A DNA stretch of 64,000 bases from Enterobacter mori (GTDB lineage: Bacteria > Pseudomonadota > Gammaproteobacteria > Enterobacterales > Enterobacteriaceae). The notes under the pieces are model-generated. The model did not search any database and was not told where the DNA came from. It was given only the letters and a program-made list of their open reading frames with translations. Of this stretch, positions 9,283 to 17,498 are shown one piece after another. Position 1 is the stretch's first letter, and each line of letters begins with the position of its first letter. The stretch is taken from the NCBI RefSeq assembly GCF_025244905.1, contig NZ_CP104285.1, forward strand, positions 930,001 through 994,000. Reading direction: 5' to 3'. Both the position numbers and the translations under genes were made by a program.

Positions 9283-10029
9283 ATGACAATTGTGCAAAAT
9301 TCTGCCCTGGTGGGCCTTGCTCTGATGATTTCCGGTGTAGCAAATGCCGCCGTATCGCTTGACAGAACCCGGGTGATTTTTGACGGCGCGGCGAAATCCG
9401 TCAGCCTGCGCCTGACCAATGAGAACAAAACTCTGCCGTATCTGGCGCAGGGATGGGTGGAAGATCCTCAGGGTAAAAAAATTACCGACCCGCTGGTGTT
9501 GCTGCCGCCGGTTCAGCGTATCGAGCCGGGCGAGCAGAGCCAGATCAAGGTGCAGTCCACCGCGGGGATCCAGCGTCTGCCGCAGGACAGGGAGTCGCTG
9601 TTCTATTTCAACCTGCGCGAGATCCCCCCCAAAAGCAGCAAGCCAAACACGCTACAGCTGGCGCTCCAGACCCGGATCAAGCTCTTTTATCGTCCGGCGG
9701 CCATTGAGGTGAAACGCGCTGATTACGCCACGCCGTTTCAGGAGCAGCTGACCCTGACGCGAGAGGGGGACAAGTATCGCGTGAATAATCCCACGCCGTA
9801 TTACATCTCGCTGGTGAATGCCTCTTCAACGCTGACCGGCAAAGCGGCTTCCGGGTTCAAGCCAACGATGGTGGAGCCGAAAGGCCAGCTACTTCTGGCT
9901 CCGTCCGCGTCGGCTCTGGGCGGTGCGCCGGTGCTGACCTACGTGAACGACTTCGGTGGCCGCGCGAAGCTGGTCTTCAGCTGTGGCGGTAGTGCGTGCA
10001 AAGCCGTGCCGCAGGAAAAGAAAAAGTAA
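9283..10029 (+). CDS. Periplasmic fimbrial chaperone
   Basis: A PapD/FimC/MrpD-like immunoglobulin-fold chaperone of 248 residues that caps pilin subunits in the periplasm. The signal peptide ends at ANA. The subunit-anchoring arginine (LDRTRVIFDG) and lysine (QTRIKLFYRP) and the family signature FYFNLREIPPKS are all present. I prefer ATG 9283; a TTG nine bases earlier is in frame but has no better ribosome site. The C-terminus carries two cysteines (SCGGSAC), as in FGS chaperones with a C-terminal disulfide, and a basic tail. Confidence 0.92.
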   Translation: MTIVQNSALVGLALMISGVANAAVSLDRTRVIFDGAAKSVSLRLTNENKTLPYLAQGWVEDPQGKKITDPLVLLPPVQRIEPGEQSQIKVQSTAGIQRLPQDRESLFYFNLREIPPKSSKPNTLQLALQTRIKLFYRPAAIEVKRADYATPFQEQLTLTREGDKYRVNNPTPYYISLVNASSTLTGKAASGFKPTMVEPKGQLLLAPSASALGGAPVLTYVNDFGGRAKLVFSCGGSACKAVPQEKKK

Positions 10030-10045
10030 TCATCGGGGGTGTGAC

Positions 10046-10627
10046 ATGACAATCGCGTGCTGGAAAAAGGGGAGCGGGTTCGCCCTGCTGCTGATGGCCG
10101 GGTCGCTTAACGCCGCTGACGAGCCGGTGGATGGCAATGATGGACTGCTGCACGTGCGTGGCGCACTGACGGAAAGCGCCTGTCGCCTGGCAATGGACTC
10201 CGCATGGCAGGATGTCGATATGGGGACGACGGCAACGGGGGCGCTTAAAAAGCCTGGCGACCAGGGAACCCCGGTACGGGTTGCGATCCGCCTGGAGGAT
10301 TGCCTGCCGTCACCGACCTCGGTACGCGATGCGTGGAGCGGCGATTTGCTCTGGAGCCAGGATCAGCCTTCGGTCACGGTCAGCTTTGTTGCGCCGGGCG
10401 AGTTGTTCAACCCGGGCCTGGTTCGCGTGACGGGGGCCAGCGGGCTGGCGCTGCGCCTGACGGACAAGCTGCAGCGCCCGGTACGCCTCAACGGTGAAGG
10501 ACACCCGCTGCTGCTGGAACCCGGCGGCAACACGCTCTTTTATTACATCGCGCCGGAACGCACGCCCGCACCGCTGGTGGCGGGGGCATGGCAGGCGCTG
10601 ATCCACTTCAGGCTCAATTATGACTAG
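10046..10627 (+). CDS. Minor fimbrial subunit
   Basis: A 193-residue secreted pilin starting at ATG 10046 (MTIACWKK, followed by a hydrophobic signal ending near LNA); a longer upstream frame overlaps the chaperone gene and is rejected. It has the pilin cysteines (ESACRL and EDCLPS) and the C-terminal beta-zipper motif HFRLNYD. The strong resemblance in layout to the 6216-6767 subunit (both end in a Phe-Arg-x-x-Tyr pattern) suggests a paralogue. It overlaps the next pilin gene by 8 bases. Confidence 0.75.
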   Translation: MTIACWKKGSGFALLLMAGSLNAADEPVDGNDGLLHVRGALTESACRLAMDSAWQDVDMGTTATGALKKPGDQGTPVRVAIRLEDCLPSPTSVRDAWSGDLLWSQDQPSVTVSFVAPGELFNPGLVRVTGASGLALRLTDKLQRPVRLNGEGHPLLLEPGGNTLFYYIAPERTPAPLVAGAWQALIHFRLNYD

Positions 10628-11096
10628 TTCACGTTTTTCTCTGCTCGCTGTGCTGATGCTGCTTACACCGGCCTCCTGGTCTGCCCTGACGGTGAATGTT
10701 ACCGGCGTGGTGGTGGAAGGGGTGTGTGAAATCAACAACGGCGAAACCGTTCATGTGGATTTTGGCAGCAACCTGCAGGCGCGTCTGTTGGACGGTGAGA
10801 ACTTTATGAAAGCTATCGACTATTCGCTGGTCTGTGAGGAGCTGACCTCTAACGATCTTGAGATGCAGTTTGAAGGCACGGCAAGCGCGTTCAGCGATGA
10901 CTATCTGGCGACGGACCGCGAGGGGCTGGGGATAAAGCTGTATATGAACGGAGAATCGATGCCGCTGAATACCTGGATGCCTTTTACCTGGCCGGAGGTG
11001 CCAGTGCTGCAGGCCGCACCGATAAAAGGGGATGCAACGGAAGTGGAAACCGGCGTATTTAGCGCTTCTGCAACACTTAAGATCCAGTATCAGTAA
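10620..11096 (+). CDS. Small minor fimbrial subunit (tip adaptor-like)
   Basis: A 158-residue protein with a short signal peptide ending at WSA, a donor-strand segment LTVNVTGVVVEGVCEIN, the second pilin cysteine in LVCEEL and a C-terminal TLKIQYQ beta-zipper. It is next to the adhesin gene, as are MrpF/MrpG in MR/P and FimF/FimG in type 1 fimbriae, so a tip-adaptor role is likely but inferred. The start codon lies inside the end of the preceding gene. Confidence 0.75.
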   Translation: MTSSRFSLLAVLMLLTPASWSALTVNVTGVVVEGVCEINNGETVHVDFGSNLQARLLDGENFMKAIDYSLVCEELTSNDLEMQFEGTASAFSDDYLATDREGLGIKLYMNGESMPLNTWMPFTWPEVPVLQAAPIKGDATEVETGVFSASATLKIQYQ

Positions 11097-11108
11097 GGGA
11101 ACAAGGCA

Positions 11109-11975
11109 ATGAAAAAAGGGTTATGGGCGTTACTGCTGTTGGGCGGGGGGATGTTCAGCCATTCGTCTACGGCATCTATCTGGAGTTGGATAGACAATCT
11201 GGAGACGTGCACCGCCGCAGCAACCTATTGTTATGATTATAATTTCACCATTGCAGACTGGGATGAAGAAGACTCGACACCCAACCCGTGCTATGGACTA
11301 ACCGCATGCACAATATTTATTGGGCACAGACACGATGCAGCAGGCACATCAGGGCCCAGAACGAACCGATCCTGGGCGACAGGCAGCTATCCATTTCTGA
11401 CAACAACAGAAACAATGGGCGAGCTGGCGAAAGCCTTTAAGGCGGTTTTCTCGTTTCCTTACTCCTCTTCCACGCGTCACAGTGGGAGCACCGTCGCGAC
11501 TGAAGAGTGTGTGGGGATTTTCTATGCGGCAGGGAAAAACCTCGGGTCAAACAGTTCTGAAGTGAATAACAGCAGCTTTACCGGCTACCCTCTTTTGCCT
11601 GGCAGCATTTGTGGTGCTGCCCCTGCGCCAAGCGGGAGCTGTGATTTTACTCAGGATGTTTTGAACCTGGATCACGGCACGCTGTCCCGTCAGGAACTGG
11701 AAGGTCATGAAGCCAGTGAGAACGTGAGCATCAGCTGCACTACGTCACAAACGTTGAAGCTGTTTATCTACTCTGCGGATAACGTGCTGTTGCGCGACGA
11801 CGGGAGCCTCTATTCAGAGCTGTATATGAATGACAACGTGCTCGGCACCACGGGCTTCACGCTGGATGTTGTCGAACAAGAAAATGTGGTGGTGAAATCG
11901 GTACTGCGCACGAACGGCAGCGTGGCAGCCGGCGAGTTTTCCGGTTCAACCGTGATGTTGATTACGGTGGAGTGA
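11109..11975 (+). CDS. MrpH-like two-domain fimbrial tip adhesin
   Basis: A 288-residue protein with a signal peptide (to about TAS23), an N-terminal receptor-binding domain to about residue 170 and a C-terminal pilin domain beginning at GSCDFTQDVLNLDHG. The N-domain has many cysteines and the motif IGHRHDAAG (His73, His75) plus a later His124 in STRHSG. In the Proteus mirabilis MR/P tip adhesin MrpH, zinc is held by three histidines, two of them in a closely spaced H-x-H; the spacing here is nearly the same. I therefore infer a metal-dependent adhesin. It is the last structural gene, the usual position of mrpH. Confidence 0.78.
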   Translation: MKKGLWALLLLGGGMFSHSSTASIWSWIDNLETCTAAATYCYDYNFTIADWDEEDSTPNPCYGLTACTIFIGHRHDAAGTSGPRTNRSWATGSYPFLTTTETMGELAKAFKAVFSFPYSSSTRHSGSTVATEECVGIFYAAGKNLGSNSSEVNNSSFTGYPLLPGSICGAAPAPSGSCDFTQDVLNLDHGTLSRQELEGHEASENVSISCTTSQTLKLFIYSADNVLLRDDGSLYSELYMNDNVLGTTGFTLDVVEQENVVVKSVLRTNGSVAAGEFSGSTVMLITVE

Positions 11976-12751
11976 TGGCAATGACAACGACACCCCTGAA
12001 CAGTATCGATCTCTATTGCGCGTTAATGATGGGCGAGATCGTGCCCTGGTATCAGCCGCTGATTGATACGAAAACGCAGACATTGTATGGGCTTGAAGTG
12101 CTGATGCGCTGGTCGCTCGACGCTGAAAATGTCTCTCCCGTGGCGCTTATCGGCGCATTTGAAGAGAATGGACTGTTGCCCGAAATGACGCAGCATTTAT
12201 TGCGCCAGGTGGCGGCGGATATGAATGACCTGGACACGCTATTACCAGCCGGTCTTCATCTCTCTTTCAACGTGAGCCCGTCCCAGGTGGCTAAACCCGG
12301 CTTTGTATTTGATACCCTCTCTTTTTTGGCCGCCCTGCCGCTGGAGAAATACCGGCTGGTGGTGGAGATTACCGAGGAGCAACCCCTGCGTAATACGCCC
12401 GAAGTGGTGGGCGCGTTTTTGAAATTGCAGCTGGCAGGTGTGGAGGTTTATCTGGATGATTTTGGCACCGGCTGTTCCAATCTCGAATACCTTGAGCAAT
12501 TTAGCGTGGATGGGGTGAAGGTGGATCAACGCTTTGTTAAGCATATTTCCACTAACAAAACATCGACCTCCATCGTGGCGATGATTGCGGGCCTGGCGAA
12601 AGCGCAGCATCTGGGCATTATCGCTGAGGGCGTTGAAACCGTTCGGCAGTCACAATTATTGAGTGATTTGGGCATTGTCATTCAGCAAGGGCATCTTTTT
12701 TCTTGTGCAATGAGCCAATCGCAGTTGCGGAATTATCTTTCACCTGAATAG
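11975..12751 (+). CDS. Stand-alone EAL domain cyclic-di-GMP phosphodiesterase
   Basis: A 258-residue soluble EAL protein without a sensor domain, expected to hydrolyse cyclic-di-GMP to pGpG. The catalytic set appears complete: Glu41 in GLEVLMRW (EVL instead of EAL), Asn99, Glu131 in EITEE, Asp161-Asp162 in DDFGTG, Lys182 in VKVD, Glu218/Glu221 in AEGVET and Gln238 in QQGHLF. ATG 11975 overlaps the stop codon of the adhesin gene, so it is translated as part of the fimbrial operon. Comparable fimbria-linked EAL enzymes exist (MrkJ in Klebsiella), which tune adhesion through cyclic-di-GMP. Confidence 0.88.
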   Translation: MAMTTTPLNSIDLYCALMMGEIVPWYQPLIDTKTQTLYGLEVLMRWSLDAENVSPVALIGAFEENGLLPEMTQHLLRQVAADMNDLDTLLPAGLHLSFNVSPSQVAKPGFVFDTLSFLAALPLEKYRLVVEITEEQPLRNTPEVVGAFLKLQLAGVEVYLDDFGTGCSNLEYLEQFSVDGVKVDQRFVKHISTNKTSTSIVAMIAGLAKAQHLGIIAEGVETVRQSQLLSDLGIVIQQGHLFSCAMSQSQLRNYLSPE

Positions 12752-12803
12752 TTTATTGCCTTATTAAGGGTGTGGTTTTTTCTCAAAATTGATTATTATT
12801 TGT

Positions 12804-12832
12804 CATAACGTAAATAAAAATATCCATAACGT
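12804..12832. promoter_or_regulatory. Twin CATAACGT direct repeat before the MarT-like gene
   Basis: CATAACGT occurs at 12804-12811 and again at 12825-12832, exactly 21 bases (two helical turns) apart, in an AT-rich gap about 115-140 bases upstream of the MarT-like start. Such spacing suits a dimeric winged-helix regulator of the ToxR/PhoB type. Function is inferred. Confidence 0.4.
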
Positions 12833-12943
12833 TTGTTGCTTATTTGACACGGTGTTTTGTCACTTTATCCCAATACGCTAAAATAGTTATTGGCATTAAT
12901 GCCACGGAAAGTGTGGATTAATATTGGAACTGGTGACGGAGCT

Positions 12944-13681
12944 ATGCATTTCGTAATAAACAACACTGTCTCTTTCAATGTTGCGGAGAGGACGATTTCA
13001 GATGGAAAAACGCAACATGTACTTTCGAATCCTGCATGCAGACTCCTTCTGGTATTACTGGAGAACAACAACAGGTTAATGACCAGAGAAGAGCTTTTGC
13101 AAAAGGTATGGGGTGATTTTGGTTTGACGCCATCAAGTAATAGTTTAAACAATAATGTCAGTATATTACGCAAGATTTTTGCCGAGTTCGGTATTCATGA
13201 TGTACTAAAAACAGTACCGAAACAGGGCTTTGAACTCGGGCTTAACGATCTGGAGTTTAATGAAAAGTCCAGGGACTATATGGTGATGCAAGCGATATCT
13301 CAACCAGATAATGAGCCGCGTGTAAATAAGATTACGTTGATAAAATGGTCCGGATTGTTATTCATGTTTATTGGTTTAGCAATCGCTTTATATCTCAGTT
13401 TTTTTGATGAACAGGAGGATGTCACATTATATAAAAAGGTGAACCAATGCAGCATTTATTATCATAGCAACATCAGTATTAGCCGTGTTGAGCGATTTTT
13501 CACTGAAGGGCAAGGGGCAAATCTGCTCGAAAAATGTTCACGCCCTGCTTATATTTTTTACGATGACAGTAAAGTGCATGAAAAAACCGATCTGCTGGAA
13601 ATCTTTGTCGCAAAATGTTCTGTTAACAATAAGGGCGATTTTAATGAATGTAAAAATTTCGTCTCGACTAAAGCAGGCTAG
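12944..13681 (+). CDS. ToxR/CadC/MarT-like membrane-bound transcriptional regulator
   Basis: A 245-residue protein with a cytoplasmic PhoB/ToxR-type winged helix (about residues 5-100: LLLVLLENNNRLMTREELLQ, SILRKIF, TVPKQGFEL), one membrane helix (about 131-154) and a periplasmic domain with four cysteines. This is the topology of CadC, ToxR and Salmonella MarT. I start at ATG 12944 because the DNA-binding fold begins there; an ATG at 12899 would add 15 unlikely residues. It overlaps a FidL-like gene by 38 bases, as marT-fidL are neighbours in SPI-3, where MarT activates an adhesin. Control of the adjacent fimbriae is likely but inferred. Confidence 0.75.
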   Translation: MHFVINNTVSFNVAERTISDGKTQHVLSNPACRLLLVLLENNNRLMTREELLQKVWGDFGLTPSSNSLNNNVSILRKIFAEFGIHDVLKTVPKQGFELGLNDLEFNEKSRDYMVMQAISQPDNEPRVNKITLIKWSGLLFMFIGLAIALYLSFFDEQEDVTLYKKVNQCSIYYHSNISISRVERFFTEGQGANLLEKCSRPAYIFYDDSKVHEKTDLLEIFVAKCSVNNKGDFNECKNFVSTKAG

Positions 13682-14129
13682 TCTTGTTGTGGCACTTATT
13701 GCGTTGTTCATTGCTGCTCTGATGTATGTCCCGAACAACAAAAATGCGCTGGATTGTACTGCGGATATCATTCTTGAGCTGGGTAAAGGTGATGACACGA
13801 TCGACGCTGACATCCATCTTGTTGTGCACTTCGAGCCTGAGGTACAAAGCTACATTACCGAATACGGTGTGGTGAACTACGACAATAAACGATATATCAT
13901 CGATCGTTATGCACGACTGCGTTATTCACGTGATGACCATCACTCCTTTGTCGAGTTCAAGCGTGAAGGTTTAGATAAGAACAGTGCCGAAACGCTACCC
14001 GATGCCTTATCAGAAAAACTGACCTCCGCACAGAAAGTCTTTCTTTTTAAAGTCAGAAAGCTTCACGATGATATCTGGAGTATTAGCGATCTCCGCCGAA
14101 CGGTATTGGTTTGCGCTAAATCCGGATGA
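13644..14129 (+). CDS. FidL-like single-pass membrane protein
   Basis: A 161-residue protein with a short cytoplasmic N-terminus, one membrane helix (about residues 11-29, ASLVVALIALFIAALMYV) and a periplasmic domain with two cysteines (ALDCTA and LVCAKSG) that could pair. The start is ATG 13644, with AAGG upstream, inside the 3' end of the MarT-like gene, so translation is coupled. Size, topology and the MarT-like neighbour match FidL of Salmonella SPI-3, whose function is unknown. A role as periplasmic partner of the regulator, as ToxS is for ToxR, is my inference. Confidence 0.62.
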   Translation: MNVKISSRLKQASLVVALIALFIAALMYVPNNKNALDCTADIILELGKGDDTIDADIHLVVHFEPEVQSYITEYGVVNYDNKRYIIDRYARLRYSRDDHHSFVEFKREGLDKNSAETLPDALSEKLTSAQKVFLFKVRKLHDDIWSISDLRRTVLVCAKSG

Positions 14130-14143
14130 TTTTTCCTGTTACT

Positions 14144-14189
14144 GCCGCTCCTGTTAATCATTAACGGGGGGCGGCGCGTTATTCTTTTT
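14144..14189 (+). terminator. Terminator after the MarT/FidL-like pair
   Basis: An imperfect hairpin (GCCGCTCCTGTTAAT against ATTAACGGGGGGCGGC, 14144-14175) is followed by the T-rich GTTATTCTTTTTA. It begins 14 bases after the FidL-like stop. Confidence 0.65.
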
Positions 14190-14205
14190 ATGATGTAAGT
14201 GAATT

Positions 14206-14799
14206 ATGCCTTTATTTGTACTTATAACCCAGGATAATTATCTTTTCCAGGGGGTAGGGTCGCTTTTTCCTGTAAAGCGTGTTGAGGAATTAGACATGGA
14301 AAAAACCTGCCTTCAGGAGGGGGTTATTCTTATCGACAGTCGGCTTTCTCTTTGCTTTCTTGAAAGCCAGTGGACGAGGCTTTCCTCTTTATTCATGCGA
14401 ACGAAATCCATCGTGCTCGCCATTGGAAGGTCGCCGCCAGAGGTTGATGCAGCTGATGCAATACCTTTGATTCATGATATGGGCAGGGGCATCTCGTTAT
14501 TTATTTTGGATATTATGGAACAGGTTAAGAACAAAAACCTTGATGGTGGCGGGATATCCGTAAAAATTGACATAAATGAAAGGGATAAAATTCTTGTCAA
14601 TGCTTTCATGTCTGGTCAGTCCGTGGAGAATATCGCGGAAAAGATGAACTGCTCAGAGAAGCAAGTGTATAAATTACGTGATCGTATATGTCAGCAATTA
14701 AACGTTAAAAATTTTAATATTGCCTGTGCCTATATTTTTCATCATAACCTGATGCACAACAGCTACACGCTTCCTGAAGCGTGGTTACAGCCCTGGTGA
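14206..14799 (+). CDS. LuxR/FixJ-type HTH transcriptional regulator
   Basis: A 197-residue protein. The C-terminal part (about residues 125-185) is a LuxR-type helix-turn-helix: INERDKILVNAFMSGQSVEN followed by IAEKMNCSEKQVYKLRDRIC. The N-terminal 110 residues have no recognisable phosphoacceptor aspartate cluster, so it is probably not a classical response regulator. Size and layout resemble fimbrial regulators such as EcpR/MatA. Its place at the end of the fimbrial island makes it a candidate regulator of those genes. Its base composition is AT-rich like the two preceding genes. Confidence 0.72.
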   Translation: MPLFVLITQDNYLFQGVGSLFPVKRVEELDMEKTCLQEGVILIDSRLSLCFLESQWTRLSSLFMRTKSIVLAIGRSPPEVDAADAIPLIHDMGRGISLFILDIMEQVKNKNLDGGGISVKIDINERDKILVNAFMSGQSVENIAEKMNCSEKQVYKLRDRICQQLNVKNFNIACAYIFHHNLMHNSYTLPEAWLQPW

Positions 14800-14933
14800 C
14801 TTCTACCAAATATGGATTTGCTTAGTCATTTTTTATCTAAAAACGAATCGCTATTAACGATGCCTTTTTGTTCCTTTATCAAAATGGGCCTGCCAGAAAT
14901 ACTGCCTCCATAACAACAAGGGGAGCAGGCATT

Positions 14934-15896
14934 ATGGCAATTTCATCGCGAATCACACTTCTCGGCGCACTCGCGCTGTGGGCATTTCAGGCGCAGGCGG
15001 TGGACGTTACCGTCGCGTATCAAACCTCTGCGGAACCGGCGAAAGTCGCGCAGGCGGACAACACCTTTGCCAAAGAGAGTGGCGCAAAGGTTGACTGGCG
15101 CAAGTTCGACAGCGGGGCCGCCATCGTGCGTGCGTTAGCGTCGGGCGATGTGCAGATTGGCAACCTCGGCTCCAGCCCGTTGGCCGTTGCAGCCAGCCAG
15201 CAGGTGCCGATTGAAGTTTTCCTGCTGGCCTCTCAACTGGGCAATTCTGAAGCGCTGGTGGTGAAGAAAAATATCACTAAACCAGAAGATTTGATCGGCA
15301 AGCGCATCGCCGTGCCGTTCATTTCGACTACCCATTACAGCCTGCTGGCGGCGCTCAAACACTGGGGCATTAAGCCAGGCCAGGTGCAAATCCTCAATTT
15401 ACAGCCACCGGCGATTATCGCGGCCTGGCAGCGCGGCGATATTGACGGGGCCTATGTATGGGCTCCGGCAGTGAACGAACTGGAAAAAGACGGCACCGTG
15501 CTGACCGACTCCGAAAAAGTGGGCCAGTGGGGGGCGCCAACCCTCGACGTGTGGGTAGTGCGTAAAGACTTTGCCGAGAAACATCCTGAGGTGGTGAAAG
15601 CCTTCGCGAAAAGCGCGATTGACGCCCAGCAGCCGTACATCAGTAACCCGGATGAATGGCTGAAGCAGCCCGCCAACCTGGAAAAACTCTCCCGCCTGAG
15701 CGGCGTGCCGGAAGCGGACGTGCCGGGGCTGGTAAAAGGCAATACCTATCTCACGCCCGCGCAGCAGGTGCAGCAACTGACCGGCCCGGTGAACAAAGCG
15801 ATTGTTGATACCGCCACCTTCCTGAAAGAGCAGGGTAAAGTGCCTGCGGTGGCGGCGGATTACAGCCAGTACGTAACCGATCGTTTTGTGAAATAA
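14934..15896 (+). CDS. tauA: Taurine ABC transporter periplasmic binding protein TauA
   Basis: The 320-residue periplasmic receptor for taurine. I start at ATG 14934 ([20 protein letters not shown], cleavage after QAQA) preceded by GGGGAG; the open frame extends further upstream but without a signal peptide there. The SsuA/TauA family motifs [33 protein letters not shown] and GAYVWAPA are present. It heads a four-gene tauABCD operon that supplies sulfur from taurine. In E. coli this operon is activated by Cbl/CysB on sulfate starvation; I did not identify a specific Cbl site here. Confidence 0.95.
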   Translation: MAISSRITLLGALALWAFQAQAVDVTVAYQTSAEPAKVAQADNTFAKESGAKVDWRKFDSGAAIVRALASGDVQIGNLGSSPLAVAASQQVPIEVFLLASQLGNSEALVVKKNITKPEDLIGKRIAVPFISTTHYSLLAALKHWGIKPGQVQILNLQPPAIIAAWQRGDIDGAYVWAPAVNELEKDGTVLTDSEKVGQWGAPTLDVWVVRKDFAEKHPEVVKAFAKSAIDAQQPYISNPDEWLKQPANLEKLSRLSGVPEADVPGLVKGNTYLTPAQQVQQLTGPVNKAIVDTATFLKEQGKVPAVAADYSQYVTDRFVK

Positions 15897-15906
15897 GGAG
15901 TCCGCC

Positions 15907-16674
15907 ATGCTGAATATTACGAACCTGTACGCCGATTACGGTGGTAAACCCGCGCTGGAGGACATCAACCTGACGCTCGACAGCGGTGAACTGCTGGTTG
16001 TGCTGGGCCCGTCCGGGTGCGGAAAAACCACGCTGCTGAATCTGATCGCCGGGTTTGTCCCTTATCAGCATGGCACCATTCAACTGGAAGGCAAAAAGGT
16101 GGAAGGCCCTGGCGCCGAGCGCGGCGTGGTCTTCCAGAACGAAGGGTTGCTTCCCTGGCGCAACGTGCAGGAAAACGTGGCGTTTGGGCTGCAGCTGGCG
16201 GGTGTCAATCGTGAACAGCGGCTGGAAACGGCGCGGGCGATGCTGAAAAAAGTCGGGCTGGAAGGGGCGGAAAAACGCTTTATCTGGCAGCTTTCCGGCG
16301 GCCAGCGGCAGCGCGTAGGTATTGCCCGCGCGCTGGCAGCGAATCCGCAGCTGTTGCTGCTTGACGAGCCGTTCGGGGCGCTGGATGCCTTCACCCGCGA
16401 GCAGATGCAAACCCTGCTGCTGCGCCTGTGGCATGAGACAGGCAAGCAGGTGCTGTTGATTACCCACGATATCGAAGAGGCGGTGTTTATGGCGACGGAG
16501 CTGGTGCTGCTCTCGCCGGGGCCGGGCCGCGTGCTGGAGCGTTTGCCGCTGGATTTCGCCCGCCGCTACGTCGCGGGAGAACCCGTGCGCAGCATCAAAT
16601 CCGATCCGCTGTTTATTGAACAGCGTGAATACGTCTTAAGCCGCGTGTTTGACCAACGGGAGGCTTTCTCATGA
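15907..16674 (+). CDS. tauB: Taurine ABC transporter ATPase TauB
   Basis: The 255-residue ATPase that powers taurine uptake. The Walker A motif GPSGCGKTT (about residues 36-44), Q-loop ([10 protein letters not shown]), signature [15 protein letters not shown], Walker [13 protein letters not shown] and the switch histidine in [10 protein letters not shown] are all visible. It starts 10 bases after tauA and overlaps tauC by 4 bases (ATGA). Confidence 0.95.
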   Translation: MLNITNLYADYGGKPALEDINLTLDSGELLVVLGPSGCGKTTLLNLIAGFVPYQHGTIQLEGKKVEGPGAERGVVFQNEGLLPWRNVQENVAFGLQLAGVNREQRLETARAMLKKVGLEGAEKRFIWQLSGGQRQRVGIARALAANPQLLLLDEPFGALDAFTREQMQTLLLRLWHETGKQVLLITHDIEEAVFMATELVLLSPGPGRVLERLPLDFARRYVAGEPVRSIKSDPLFIEQREYVLSRVFDQREAFS

Positions 16675-17498
16675 GCATCGTCTTCAGTGAAAAAACGCGA
16701 CGCACGCGTCTGGCGCTGCGCTGGCCTTTCTCGCGCCAAATCACGTTGAGCGTCGGTACGCTGCTGGTATTACTGGCGGTGTGGTGGGCGGTTGCTGCCC
16801 AGCAGTGGGTCAGCCCGCTGTTTCTACCGCCGCCGGGACAGGTGCTTAGCAAACTTATTACCATCGCCGGGCCGCAGGGCTTTATGGATGCCACGCTCTG
16901 GCAGCACTTGGGTGCAAGTCTGGCGCGCATTCTGGTGGCGCTGCTGGCGGCGGTGATTATCGGTATTCCGGTCGGGATCGCGATGGGCTTAAGCCCGACG
17001 GTGCGTGGCATCCTCGACCCGGTGATTGAGCTTTACCGCCCGGTGCCGCCGCTGGCCTATCTGCCGCTGATGGTCATCTGGTTCGGCATCGGTGAAACGT
17101 CAAAAATCCTGCTGATTTATCTGGCGATTTTCGCCCCGGTTGCCATGTCGGCGCTGGCGGGCGTAAAGAGCGCCCAGCAGGTGCGGATCCGCGCGGCGCA
17201 GTCGCTGGGTGCCAGCCGCACGCAGGTGCTGCTGTTCGTGATTTTACCGGGCGCACTGCCGGAGATTTTAACCGGGCTGCGCATCGGCCTCGGCGTAGGC
17301 TGGTCCACGCTGGTGGCGGCAGAGCTGATTGCAGCCACGCGCGGCCTTGGGTTTATGGTGCAGTCGGCGGGAGAGTTCCTGGCGACTGACGTGGTGCTGG
17401 CAGGGATCGCGGTGATCGCCGCGATCGCCTTTGGATTAGAACTGGGGCTGCGCGCGTTACAGCGCCGCCTGACGCCCTGGCATGGAGAAATACAATGA
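16671..17498 (+). CDS. tauC: Taurine ABC transporter permease TauC
   Basis: A 275-residue inner-membrane permease with about six helices. The ABC coupling loop with the EAA-type motif is visible around [20 protein letters not shown]. The overlap of 4 bases at each end with tauB and tauD shows a tightly coupled operon. It is homologous to SsuC, but the surrounding tauA and tauD decide the taurine assignment. Confidence 0.95.
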   Translation: MSIVFSEKTRRTRLALRWPFSRQITLSVGTLLVLLAVWWAVAAQQWVSPLFLPPPGQVLSKLITIAGPQGFMDATLWQHLGASLARILVALLAAVIIGIPVGIAMGLSPTVRGILDPVIELYRPVPPLAYLPLMVIWFGIGETSKILLIYLAIFAPVAMSALAGVKSAQQVRIRAAQSLGASRTQVLLFVILPGALPEILTGLRIGLGVGWSTLVAAELIAATRGLGFMVQSAGEFLATDVVLAGIAVIAAIAFGLELGLRALQRRLTPWHGEIQ

